The notes under the pieces: generated by a model
Told to the model about the DNA's origin: nothing
The model's input: the letters and a program-made list of their open reading frames with translations, nothing else
Databases searched by the model: none
Origin: JAFNGF01 sp964567045
GTDB lineage: Bacteria; Planctomycetota; Phycisphaerae; Sedimentisphaerales; Anaerobacaceae
Length of the DNA stretch: 5,528 bases
Direction of reading: 5' to 3'
Assembly: GCA_964567045.1 (NCBI GenBank)
Contig: CAZMLE010000157.1
Coordinates: 1-5,528, forward strand
Part shown: in pieces, positions 1-5,483 of the stretch
Layout of the letters: every line of letters begins with the position of its first letter
Position numbering within the stretch: position 1 is the first letter of the stretch
Position numbers and translations under genes: made by a program

Positions 1-2
1 TT

Positions 3-1097
3 GTTGCGGCGGCAGTCTGGCTGGTGCTCGCAGTGGTAAGCCTTTCATCCGGCGACCAAATTTTGTTAGCCGCCAGTAAAGCCAGGCAGGTCACGCACGA
101 TGTGCACCCGCAGCTTTTCAACATAGTCGAGGAAATGAAAATCGCGGCAGGTCTGCCCGCGATGCCCAAAATCTACATCATCAATGACCCTGCTCCCAAT
201 GCCTTTGCGACCGGCCGGAGCCCCGAGTCCGCCTCGGTGGCGGTTACTGCAGGGCTTTTAAGCCGCCTCAACCGTGACGAGCTTCAGGGCGTCGTCGCCC
301 ACGAGATAAGTCACATCCTTCACCGCGACATCCTGTACGTTACACTGGCCGGCATAATGCTCGGCGCGATTGTATTGCTGTCACAGATTTTTCTGCGTGG
401 CACGTTCTACGGTTCAATGACGGGCTCGCGCCGGAGGTATTCATCTGGCGGCAGAGGCGGCGGCCAGGCACAGCTTGTTTTATTGTTGATCGCCGTCGCT
501 GCCGCAATCCTGGCGCCGATAATGGCATATCTTTTGTATTTTGCACTCTCCCGAAGGCGTGAATACCTCGCTGACGCCGGCGCCGCCAGATTGACCCGTT
601 ACCCACAAGGCCTTGCCGGCGCCCTGGAAAAAATCGCCAACGACCCTTCGCCGCAATTGGCTGCCGCCAACCAAGTCACTGCCCCAATGTATATCGTCAA
701 CCCGTTTAAGAAAAAGGGGCAGATGCAATTATCTAATCTGACCAGCACACATCCGCCGATCTCTGAAAGAATAAGGATTCTGCGAAGCATGGCTGGCGGC
801 GCGTCTTTCAAAGATTACTCCGATGCCTATACCGGCGTCACGCGGCATAAGACAATCGTGCCACTTTCTGCGCAGCGTAAAGAGGTTGTCCCCTTGCGCG
901 GGCCAAGTGCCGAAACGGCAAAAGAAGAGCGTCTGGAAAAACAGCTCCGCCAGGTCGGCGACCTTATGCGAAAGGTGGAAGGCTTTCTGTTCCTGACTTG
1001 CGTCTGCGGCCTGAAATTGAAAATCCCACCGAATTATAAGCGCAACGAAGTTACTTGCCCGAAGTGCCAGAGAGTATTGGCCTTGCCGGCAAGATAA
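3..1097 (+). CDS. htpX: HtpX-like M48 family membrane zinc metalloprotease with C-terminal zinc ribbon (5' partial)
   Basis: Membrane-bound zinc endopeptidase of the M48/HtpX family, which takes part in quality control of membrane proteins. The frame is open to the left edge and its first residues are hydrophobic, like the end of an N-terminal membrane helix, so the true start lies outside; the GTG at 24 falls inside this helix and is unlikely to be the start. Numbering from that GTG, the zinc site is HEISH (H93, E94, H97) with the third ligand probably E180 in RREYLADAGA. A conserved NAFATGR segment lies at 59-65. Two further hydrophobic segments (about 103-123 and 150-174) flank a Gly/Arg-rich loop at 130-148. 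THPPISERI at 242-250 is the usual end of the catalytic domain. A tail of about 100 residues follows and ends in a CxC...CxxC cluster (C326, C328, C345, C348), read as a zinc ribbon, which E. coli HtpX lacks. It is convergent with the next gene and ends before a strong terminator. The family call is firm; the substrate is unknown. Confidence 0.93.
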   Translation, partial: VAAAVWLVLAVVSLSSGDQILLAASKARQVTHDVHPQLFNIVEEMKIAAGLPAMPKIYIINDPAPNAFATGRSPESASVAVTAGLLSRLNRDELQGVVAHEISHILHRDILYVTLAGIMLGAIVLLSQIFLRGTFYGSMTGSRRRYSSGGRGGGQAQLVLLLIAVAAAILAPIMAYLLYFALSRRREYLADAGAARLTRYPQGLAGALEKIANDPSPQLAAANQVTAPMYIVNPFKKKGQMQLSNLTSTHPPISERIRILRSMAGGASFKDYSDAYTGVTRHKTIVPLSAQRKEVVPLRGPSAETAKEERLEKQLRQVGDLMRKVEGFLFLTCVCGLKLKIPPNYKRNEVTCPKCQRVLALPAR

Positions 1098-1126
1098 TCA
1101 GCCAGCGCCGGCCAAAAGATATTTAG

Positions 1127-1150
1127 CCCCCGGCTCCGCCGGGGGTTTTT
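1127..1150 (+). terminator. Intrinsic terminator of the M48 protease gene
   Basis: A perfect 8-bp stem, CCCCCGGC (1127-1134) with GCCGGGGG (1138-1145), has a 3-nt loop (TCC) and is followed directly by TTTTT (1146-1150). It begins 30 nt after the protease stop codon. On the opposite strand the hairpin is followed only by CTAAATATCTTTT, a poorer U-tract, so it may also stop the converging minus-strand transcript, but less well. Confidence 0.92.
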
Positions 1151-1160
1151 GCCCGCCGGT

Positions 1161-1382
1161 TCAAAAAACGCTGCGTATCATCAGCAGAAATCCCAGGATG
1201 GCAACCGGGATACCCACCGGTGCACCGGCCACCGTCATCGTCAGCACGATGCCGACAGCCATCAATCCCAGCGCCAGTATTATGCCCAAAACCCGCCCCG
1301 TAATAAGCAGAATTGTTGCCAGCAGTTTCCAGGCTGCTGCGAAAGGCCACAGAAACCACGGCATCGTTCTCGCTTCAGCCAT
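1161..1382 (-). CDS. Small hydrophobic membrane protein, uncharacterised
   Basis: A 73-residue protein that is almost entirely hydrophobic, apart from a short N-terminal MAEART stretch, K19, R30 and R70. Two to three membrane helices fit (about 11-28, 31-52 and 55-70). Gly and Pro residues in the third part (AGAPVGIP, 52-59) suggest a kinked helix or re-entrant hairpin. The ATG at 1382 is supported by AGGGAGA about 5-7 nt upstream. Short proteins with this pattern (an aromatic-Pro start, then a Gly-rich double helix ending in a basic residue plus an aromatic) occur in several bacterial phyla as hypothetical inner-membrane proteins. I know of no assigned function. It lies 57 nt downstream of another small membrane protein gene on the same strand with no clear terminator between them, so the two are probably one transcript. 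Confidence 0.75.
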   Translation of the reverse strand: MAEARTMPWFLWPFAAAWKLLATILLITGRVLGIILALGLMAVGIVLTMTVAGAPVGIPVAILGFLLMIRSVF

Positions 1383-1439
1383 AACTTTCTCCCTGCGCAG
1401 GCCGCGTGAAACGGCCAGCCGTAAATAATCAGCAGCAAA

Positions 1440-1829
1440 TCATGCTGCTGCGTTAGCTGCGAATAGCTCCTTAACCGACGGGCGCAGCAAGACTATGATG
1501 GTAAATACGCCCAAAACCGTGCCGAAGGGCATAAAGATACAGCTAACAGCGCCCATGACTAAACAGAACATGTAGTGCCGTCGCATGGCAAGGTTCCGCC
1601 CGGCAATGATTATACAAGTCGCAAGCGTCCAGCCTGAAAAAATTGCGAACATGGCAATCATCACCAACAACAGCCCAACGAACTTCGGCGCATCGTCAAT
1701 GGCTCCGGCAAGTATCGCCACGCCTATGCTCAAATGGATGAGGCAAAAACATGAGAAGAAAGCAGCGAGGCCGCCTACTACATAATGAAAAACTGAAAGT
1801 AGTTTTAGGTATTGTTCGTCGCTATTCAT
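1440..1829 (-). CDS. Small multi-span membrane protein, uncharacterised
   Basis: A 129-residue integral membrane protein with three to four hydrophobic segments (about 13-42, 48-78 and 85-116). It has a short acidic N-terminus (MNSDEQYLKLLSVFHY) and a basic loop, RNLAMRRH, at 78-85. The last segment carries a PFGTVLGVFT pattern (101-110) followed by LLRPSVKELF, which I associate with a family of hypothetical proteins common in planctomycetes and some other phyla; its function is not known to me. The start at 1829 was chosen because AAGGAG lies 7 nt upstream. A longer reading from a TTG at 1922 is rejected, because that TTG coincides with the -35 box of the gene's own promoter and its extra 31 residues lack hydrophobic character. 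It probably forms an operon with the 73-residue membrane protein downstream. Confidence 0.8.
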   Translation of the reverse strand: MNSDEQYLKLLSVFHYVVGGLAAFFSCFCLIHLSIGVAILAGAIDDAPKFVGLLLVMIAMFAIFSGWTLATCIIIAGRNLAMRRHYMFCLVMGAVSCIFMPFGTVLGVFTIIVLLRPSVKELFAANAAA

Positions 1830-1867
1830 TGAAACACTCCTTTGTGATTTAGCCGCGATTGCGCTGC

Positions 1868-1879
1868 CTCTGGCCAGAG
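1868..1879. promoter_or_regulatory. Perfect 12-bp palindrome at the start of the small membrane protein transcript
   Basis: CTCTGGCCAGAG is a perfect inverted repeat, lying just downstream of the start expected from the promoter at 1894-1922 (about +8 to +19). It could be an operator or a short RNA stem. Chance occurrence is possible, and the protein that might bind it is unknown. Confidence 0.35.
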
Positions 1880-1893
1880 ATAAATCGGGATAC

Positions 1894-1922
1894 ACAATAC
1901 TCAAAACCGCAGCGTCTGTCAA
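1894..1922 (-). promoter_or_regulatory. Sigma70-type promoter for the small membrane protein genes
   Basis: On the minus strand a perfect -35 box TTGACA (1917-1922) is separated by 17 bp from TATTGT (1894-1899, 4 of 6 matches to TATAAT). Transcription would begin near 1887, leaving a leader of about 58 nt before the ATG at 1829. The spacing and the perfect -35 make this a good prediction, though no start site has been measured. Confidence 0.65.
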
Positions 1923-1956
1923 ACCGAAAACTGGCTAAGGCTCGGCAGCAGCCAAT

Positions 1957-1984
1957 AAAAAAGTCCCGCCCATATCAGCGGGAC
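1957..1984 (-). terminator. Intrinsic terminator of the cold-shock gene
   Basis: On the minus strand a perfect 7-bp stem, GTCCCGC (1984-1978) with GCGGGAC (1969-1963), closes an 8-nt loop and is followed by TTTTTT (1962-1957). It lies about 30 nt after the csp stop codon and separates csp from the promoter of the next gene. Confidence 0.92.
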
Positions 1985-2014
1985 CCTCGGCTTTCACGTT
2001 CCGGCGAGCCGCGA

Positions 2015-2224
2015 TCAGGCTTCGGCCGCACGCACATTGGTTGCCTGTGGTCCTTTTCGTCCCTCCCCAACCTCGTATTCGACGCTCTGGCCTTCACTAA
2101 GGGACCGAAACCCCTGCCCCATGATATTTGTGTGATGCACAAACAGATCCTTGCCACCATCGTCCGGCGTGATAAAACCGAACCCTTTCCTTTCATCGAA
2201 CCATTTTACCTTACCTTTTGCCAC
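2015..2224 (-). CDS. csp: Cold-shock protein, CspA family
   Basis: A 69-residue single cold-shock domain (OB fold) that binds single-stranded RNA or DNA and acts as an RNA chaperone in the cytoplasm. It begins MAKGKVKWFDERKGFGFI, with the RNP1 motif KGFGFI at 13-18 and the RNP2-type motif LFVHH at 27-31. The end, PQATNVRAAEA, is typical of the family, and the length is normal. The start is GTG at 2224, with AAGGAG 6 nt upstream. A longer reading from 2269 adds 15 residues absent from the family and would run through the ribosome binding site. It has its own promoter, a leader of about 100 nt with a hairpin, and a strong terminator, so it is a single-gene unit. Whether it responds to cold or is made constitutively cannot be read from the sequence. 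Confidence 0.96.
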   Translation of the reverse strand: MAKGKVKWFDERKGFGFITPDDGGKDLFVHHTNIMGQGFRSLSEGQSVEYEVGEGRKGPQATNVRAAEA

Positions 2225-2281
2225 AATACACTCCTTAGGCCGACCAGCCCCGTAAAAAATTTCCCTCAACTCTTACCAGAG

Positions 2282-2307
2282 GTATTCTTCGAGGGATAAA
2301 AGAATAC
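2282..2307 (-). promoter_or_regulatory. Hairpin in the csp 5' leader
   Basis: GTATTCTT (minus strand 2307-2300) and AAGAATAC (2289-2282) form a perfect 8-bp stem with a 10-nt loop in the predicted csp leader, about 57 nt before the start codon. Cold-shock mRNAs in other bacteria have long structured leaders that change fold with temperature. A similar role here is an inference; no T-tract follows, so it is not a terminator. Confidence 0.45.
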
Positions 2308-2329
2308 GCCCTTAACACTATCAAAAGAA

Positions 2330-2358
2330 ATGCTACCGGAGCAAACTTTGACTGTCAA
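2330..2358 (-). promoter_or_regulatory. Sigma70-type promoter for csp
   Basis: A perfect -35 box TTGACA (2353-2358) and TAGCAT (2330-2335, 4 of 6 matches) are separated by 17 bp on the minus strand. The predicted start near 2323 gives a csp leader of about 100 nt. An A/T-rich run (eight T on this strand, 2360-2367) lies directly upstream of the -35, where an UP-like element would sit. Confidence 0.6.
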
Positions 2359-2359
2359 C

Positions 2360-2408
2360 AAAAAAAATGGAACAATTTGCCGCAGTCTTGGTTCACAACA
2401 AATACTGC
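2360..2408 (-). terminator. Possible weak terminator after the metallo-hydrolase gene
   Basis: Just after the stop codon the minus strand can pair GCAGT (2408-2404) with ACTGC (2386-2382) around a 17-nt loop, and a run of eight T follows at 2367-2360. The stem is short and the T-run starts 14 nt after it, so this is a poor match to an intrinsic terminator. The transcript may instead read through into csp. Confidence 0.25.
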
Positions 2409-2411
2409 ATT

Positions 2412-3191
2412 TTATTCTATGCGCAGGGTCTGGCCGGGCTTCATCACTTTTACTTCGCACCCGGCCAATTTGGCAAACTTCTCAGCGTCCTCTTGCCGGC
2501 CGACGATGTCACCCCAGTGGTACGGTATAGCCATCTTGGGCTTTATAAGGTTGGCGGCCTCAGCCGCTTCCTCTGCGTTCATCGTGTATGTGCCGCCCGC
2601 AGGCAGTAGTGCCACGTCGATGTTCTTCAGGGCCTTCATTTCGTCCGTCAGGTCGGTATCGCCGGCATAATAAATTCGCTTGCCGCCGACCTCAATTACA
2701 AACCCCAGCCAGTTATTCTGCCGGGGATGAAATCGCTTGTTAGGATTGTAAGCCGGCACGCCGATTATCCGCGCATCGCCCGATTGAATCGTCAGCCCTG
2801 GCGTAAGCGCCTCTCCGGAGCCCTCTTTGGCAACGACATCAGCCGATGCAATTAGTTTTGTGGCTGGCCCACGAACCTTGGCAATATCTCCAGCGGAGTA
2901 ATGGTCTCCGTGACTATGACTGACAAGCACTAACATCGCATCGTGCGGCTCGTCCTTTAGTTTCCAGGGGTCGATGTATATGACCGCATCTTTCTGGCAG
3001 ATTTTGAAACTCGCGTGTCCCAGCCACTGGATAGTTACGCCCATAGCGGCCTCCTTTGGCGTTTCGCTAACTCTGGGTGTTTCCACTCGCTCGTTCGGCT
3101 TAGCCGGCTCGCCTATCGGCTCTTTCTTTGCGCAGCCGAGGATTACCAGCCCCAGCCCCGCAGCCAACATAAATAACCTCAAAACTCGCAT
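2412..3191 (-). CDS. Lipoprotein metallo-beta-lactamase-fold hydrolase (COG2220/UlaG-like)
   Basis: A 259-residue metal-dependent hydrolase of the metallo-beta-lactamase fold. Residues 1-20 form a lipoprotein signal (MRVL, hydrophobic core, VILG before C20); C20 would be lipidated and cleaved, placing the enzyme on a membrane outside the cytoplasm. A charged, Pro/Glu-rich linker follows (21-49). The catalytic domain starts at M50 with GVTIQWLGHASFKI and carries IDPW (73-76), the metal motif SHSHGDH (H92, H94, D96, H97), GDTD (177-180, D178 bridging) and H225 in PYHWGD. This arrangement fits the COG2220 branch, which includes UlaG lactonase and many uncharacterised hydrolases; the substrate cannot be assigned. 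The start at 3191 has AAGGAG 7 nt upstream and gives a proper lipoprotein signal, whereas starting at 3254 would add 21 residues before it. A strong internal start at 3044 may yield a second, cytoplasmic form. Confidence 0.9.
   Translation of the reverse strand: MRVLRLFMLAAGLGLVILGCAKKEPIGEPAKPNERVETPRVSETPKEAAMGVTIQWLGHASFKICQKDAVIYIDPWKLKDEPHDAMLVLVSHSHGDHYSAGDIAKVRGPATKLIASADVVAKEGSGEALTPGLTIQSGDARIIGVPAYNPNKRFHPRQNNWLGFVIEVGGKRIYYAGDTDLTDEMKALKNIDVALLPAGGTYTMNAEEAAEAANLIKPKMAIPYHWGDIVGRQEDAEKFAKLAGCEVKVMKPGQTLRIE
3042..3057 (-). promoter_or_regulatory. Internal Shine-Dalgarno and ATG at the catalytic domain boundary
   Basis: Inside the hydrolase gene AAAGGAGG (3057-3050) lies 5 nt before an in-frame ATG (3044-3042). 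That ATG is M50, where cytoplasmic members of this family normally begin (MGVTIQWLGHASF). The ribosome binding site is stronger than the one for the lipoprotein start. It could make a 210-residue soluble form, or be a relic of a gene that later gained a lipoprotein leader. Confidence 0.5.
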
Positions 3192-3253
3192 TGCCACGCT
3201 CCTTATCAAACCTTGCATTCCAAACCAAATTTGTTGAACCCACACAACGCCCA

Positions 3254-3315
3254 ATTGTCATTCCCGCGCAAACGGCGAATCAAATCCCGTATTGTCCGCC
3301 ACAGGTGGCATTGTC
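3254..3315. repeat. Small repeats in the hydrolase leader region
   Basis: ATTGTC occurs three times (3254-3259, 3291-3296, 3310-3315); the last two flank the inverted repeat GCCAC-AG-GTGGC (3298-3309). The segment starting TTGTCATTCCCGCG at 3256 resembles the left arm of a widespread bacterial intergenic element (TGTCATTCCCGCG...CGGGAATC). The right arm, here CGGCGAATC at 3273-3281, is degenerate. This may be a decayed repeat element lying in the transcribed leader of the hydrolase gene. It was identified by eye only. Confidence 0.3.
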
Positions 3316-3363
3316 TTCACACGCCTATCCGGCATAGCTCAAAAAGGTCCTTCCTTAAGGTCT

Positions 3364-3392
3364 ATTATAGGCAAATCAATGAAATATCCCAA
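3364..3392 (-). promoter_or_regulatory. Sigma70-type promoter for the lipoprotein hydrolase
   Basis: On the minus strand TTGGGA (3387-3392, 4 of 6 matches) and a perfect -10 box TATAAT (3364-3369) are separated by 17 bp. The start near 3357 would give a leader of about 165 nt before the ATG at 3191. It lies between the helicase stop codon and the hydrolase gene, where a promoter is expected because the two genes look unrelated. Confidence 0.6.
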
Positions 3393-3424
3393 CCAGCACT
3401 CTTCATAGTCAATCCCTGTAAGGA

Positions 3425-5164
3425 CTAACCAAAGAATTTCTTAACCCACCCTTCTTTCTCTGATTCTGGAACCGCAACCACAAGCACCTTCCTTGCTCGC
3501 GTTATCGCAACGTACACAATACGCAATTCTTCATTTTGTATGATCCTCTCACTCAGCATTTTTGTGTACTTCCTTGCATCTGCAGCTTTCCCCTTCAAAA
3601 TAAGCAAAATCGCATCGAGTGTCTGTCCTTTTACCGAGTGAACAGTACCTATTCTGCAATTATGAACACAATCTGCATCCTCATGCAGAAAAAGGCTTCC
3701 GAAGGTCATTTCACCGTAGTTCCTTCTATTCTTGATCGCGAGTTCACCGTGCTTAATAAGTGTTGTAGCTCCCAAGGTTGTATTAGCCTTCTCTATCCAC
3801 TCACCGAGAAGACAGTCCGTTTTGGGCAAGCCGCCAAGTAAGATGTAAACCTGCTTGCGCCATTCAACGAAACCCTGTTCACTGACCAGTTCTTCCAGAT
3901 CTTTGTGAGAGCAGTATGGCTGACCTCTTGCCTTCTTGCAAATCTCTTTTTCCAGAAGATAAAACGCCCCCCTGAACTGATTCCTGTCGAATAGGAACTT
4001 ACTGCAGCACACACCCTCTGTAATATCATTCGTATCATTTGGCCAAGGTGGTAAGTTCGCCCCGGTTCTTCGGCCCCCTTTCATTAGTTTCACCAGTTCC
4101 CTGCTTCTGACAAGCACTGCTATATCATGTTTATCAGACTTAACGTCCCAATTTTCACAGTGCCTAAGAAACTTACCAATTATTTCCTCATAATTCTGGT
4201 TTGCGTAGCCCCATACCTCTGGAGACCCTGCAAAGTTCCTCACGTCTCCATTTATTGCTTCGGGTGGTCTTGGTAAAGAAGACATCTTCTGAAAAAAATC
4301 GCAAATCTTTTGAGAGCTTCTCCAGTTCTCATCCAATGTCAGAGAATTGTTCTTCCACTGTGAGTATTTCTGGTCGAGTAGATATGGCTTAGCGTCCCTC
4401 CATTCAAAAATCGCTTGCTCAGGATCGCCTATCAACATTACTTCTTTAAGCCCATTCTCAATAAGAAGCTCCGCAACCCTCATCTCCACGTCAGATGTGT
4501 CCTGCGCCTCGTCCATCATCATTACAGGGAAACGATATGCAATTGCCTTCGCTACTGCCGGATACTTCTGGACAACCTTCATGGCAAAATAATTTGCGTC
4601 CCGCTGCGTTGCATAGCCCTGCTCTGTTATTTCCTTTTTCAAGTGTTCGCATCTACTGTGCTTCAATCCACAGTTCTCAAATATTTTTGGATATATAATG
4701 TTTATAAGCTTACCATCTGAATCATACGAAAATTGATTAAGCCTACACCACTTGTTACACTCATGCTCCTTCCACCAGTATCCATGTCTTATTGGTTCCC
4801 AGTTGTTTACCGGCGGCCCTATGAGTTCTGGTCGCCTATCACACCCCATAGCCAAATGACCAAAAGGAAGGAAAATGTACTGATTAAGAAAACTGTCGAT
4901 CGTTCCGAGGAAATGAGGGTATGAAATAGGTGTTCTCACTCCGAAATCATCGGTTAGATATTTTTCAATTTCTTGCCATGCAACATTTGTAAAAGAAATC
5001 GTCGCGATTCCCTGATGTCTGTATTTCCATTCATTCAGAAGTTTTGCTAATCGAGCGGCTACTGCAAATGTTTTACCACTACCGGGGCAAGCTTTCACAA
5101 CAAAGAAGCCCTGCTTTTTAATTATATCTTGCTGATTGTCTGTCAACCTTTTCTTCTTTGCCAT
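3425..5164 (-). CDS. gajB: UvrD/Rep-like SF1 DNA helicase, GajB type (Gabija anti-phage defence)
   Basis: A 579-residue superfamily 1A ATPase/helicase with the full motif set: Q motif LTDNQQ (7-12), Walker A ACPGSGKT (25-32), Ia ISFTN (56-60), Ib GTIDSF (87-92), Walker B MMDEAQD (216-222), III IGDPEQAIFEWR (245-256), IV LDENWRSS (277-284), V TVHSVKGQTLD (507-517) and VI VYVAITRARK (550-559). All key residues appear intact (K31, D218, E219, Q250, R556). It is shorter than UvrD/PcrA (about 720) and somewhat longer than the best-known GajB (about 500). The stretch 108-172, where subdomain 1B should fall, carries a Cys/His cluster. The ATG at 5164 has AGGTGG 7 nt upstream. The gene overlaps the preceding OLD-like frame by 47 nt, suggesting translational coupling. 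In Gabija, GajB works with the OLD/TOPRIM nuclease GajA to restrict phage. Base composition is clearly more AT-rich than genes to the left, consistent with transfer. The helicase family is certain; the Gabija assignment rests on its partner and is an inference. Confidence 0.85.
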   Translation of the reverse strand: MAKKKRLTDNQQDIIKKQGFFVVKACPGSGKTFAVAARLAKLLNEWKYRHQGIATISFTNVAWQEIEKYLTDDFGVRTPISYPHFLGTIDSFLNQYIFLPFGHLAMGCDRRPELIGPPVNNWEPIRHGYWWKEHECNKWCRLNQFSYDSDGKLINIIYPKIFENCGLKHSRCEHLKKEITEQGYATQRDANYFAMKVVQKYPAVAKAIAYRFPVMMMDEAQDTSDVEMRVAELLIENGLKEVMLIGDPEQAIFEWRDAKPYLLDQKYSQWKNNSLTLDENWRSSQKICDFFQKMSSLPRPPEAINGDVRNFAGSPEVWGYANQNYEEIIGKFLRHCENWDVKSDKHDIAVLVRSRELVKLMKGGRRTGANLPPWPNDTNDITEGVCCSKFLFDRNQFRGAFYLLEKEICKKARGQPYCSHKDLEELVSEQGFVEWRKQVYILLGGLPKTDCLLGEWIEKANTTLGATTLIKHGELAIKNRRNYGEMTFGSLFLHEDADCVHNCRIGTVHSVKGQTLDAILLILKGKAADARKYTKMLSERIIQNEELRIVYVAITRARKVLVVAVPESEKEGWVKKFFG

Positions 5165-5438
5165 CTATCACCCACCTAATAGCTCGCTGAATGTATCCTG
5201 GGACCTTGAACCCATCGAATGCTGTTTCATCACTCTCTAATCGCAACGCCAGAAGCTGCGCGAATTCTGCCTTGTCTTTGTTAGCCTTCAACTTTTCAAC
5301 AAAATCATTGGCATCGGGCACACAAGTGCGCGGATGCATCCCTTTATATATCTCTTTCACCAAGCTGCTATTGCACCCATAAAGCTCATGTTCCAGCGTA
5401 TGGCAGCTAAGTTCAACTTTTACATTACCTCCCTCCAA
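5118..5438 (-). CDS. C-terminal fragment of an OLD-family TOPRIM nuclease (GajA-like), interrupted upstream
   Basis: The frame gives 106 residues from a TTG at 5438 and stays open up to codon 5483-5481, where TGA (5486-5484) stops it. The sequence looks like the end of OLD-family ATP-dependent nucleases: NVKVELSCHTLEHELY (5-20, the TLE-x-EL element after the TOPRIM core), KAEFAQLLALRL (56-67) and FKVPGYIQRAIRWV (77-90). Whole GajA-type proteins are close to 600 residues, with an N-terminal ABC-type ATPase and a C-terminal TOPRIM domain; neither the ATPase nor the TOPRIM acidic motif is visible. The TTG has no good ribosome binding site, so it is probably not a true start. The fragment ends 47 nt inside the helicase gene, the order and tight packing expected of gajA-gajB. 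Whether the gene is a pseudogene, split by an insertion, or affected by contig-end error cannot be settled here. Other OLD subfamilies remain possible. Confidence 0.7.
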   Translation of the reverse strand: MEGGNVKVELSCHTLEHELYGCNSSLVKEIYKGMHPRTCVPDANDFVEKLKANKDKAEFAQLLALRLESDETAFDGFKVPGYIQRAIRWVIDGKEEKVDRQSARYN

Positions 5439-5483
5439 ACCCTTTGCGCGCTGAGCCCGGCTTGATACCTCTCCTGTGGTGAT

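Noticed and set aside
1123..1428. Overlapping open frames on both strands opposite or beside the 73-residue membrane protein gene
   Set aside because: Their products are low-complexity (His, Gln, Arg or Pro rich), lack ribosome binding sites and run through the terminator or the real gene; they are shadow frames.
1830..1922. N-terminal extension of the 129-residue membrane protein to a TTG at 1922
   Set aside because: The TTG is part of the -35 box TTGACA, there is no ribosome binding site before it, and a clear AAGGAG supports the ATG at 1829.
2225..2269. N-terminal extension of the cold-shock protein to 2269
   Set aside because: The extra 15 residues do not belong to the family, and they cover the AAGGAG that serves the GTG at 2224.
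1859..2299. Plus-strand frame of 146 codons across the csp gene
   Set aside because: It is antisense to a certain cold-shock gene, its terminator and its leader, and the product resembles no protein family I know.
3192..3254. Start of the lipoprotein hydrolase at 3254
   Set aside because: It would put 21 residues in front of a normal lipoprotein signal, and the ATG at 3191 has its own good ribosome binding site.
3340..3360. Terminator for the helicase gene around AAGGTCCTTCCTTAAGG
   Set aside because: The best stem is only 4 bp and the site lies after the predicted promoter of the next gene, so it fits neither a proper terminator nor the right position.
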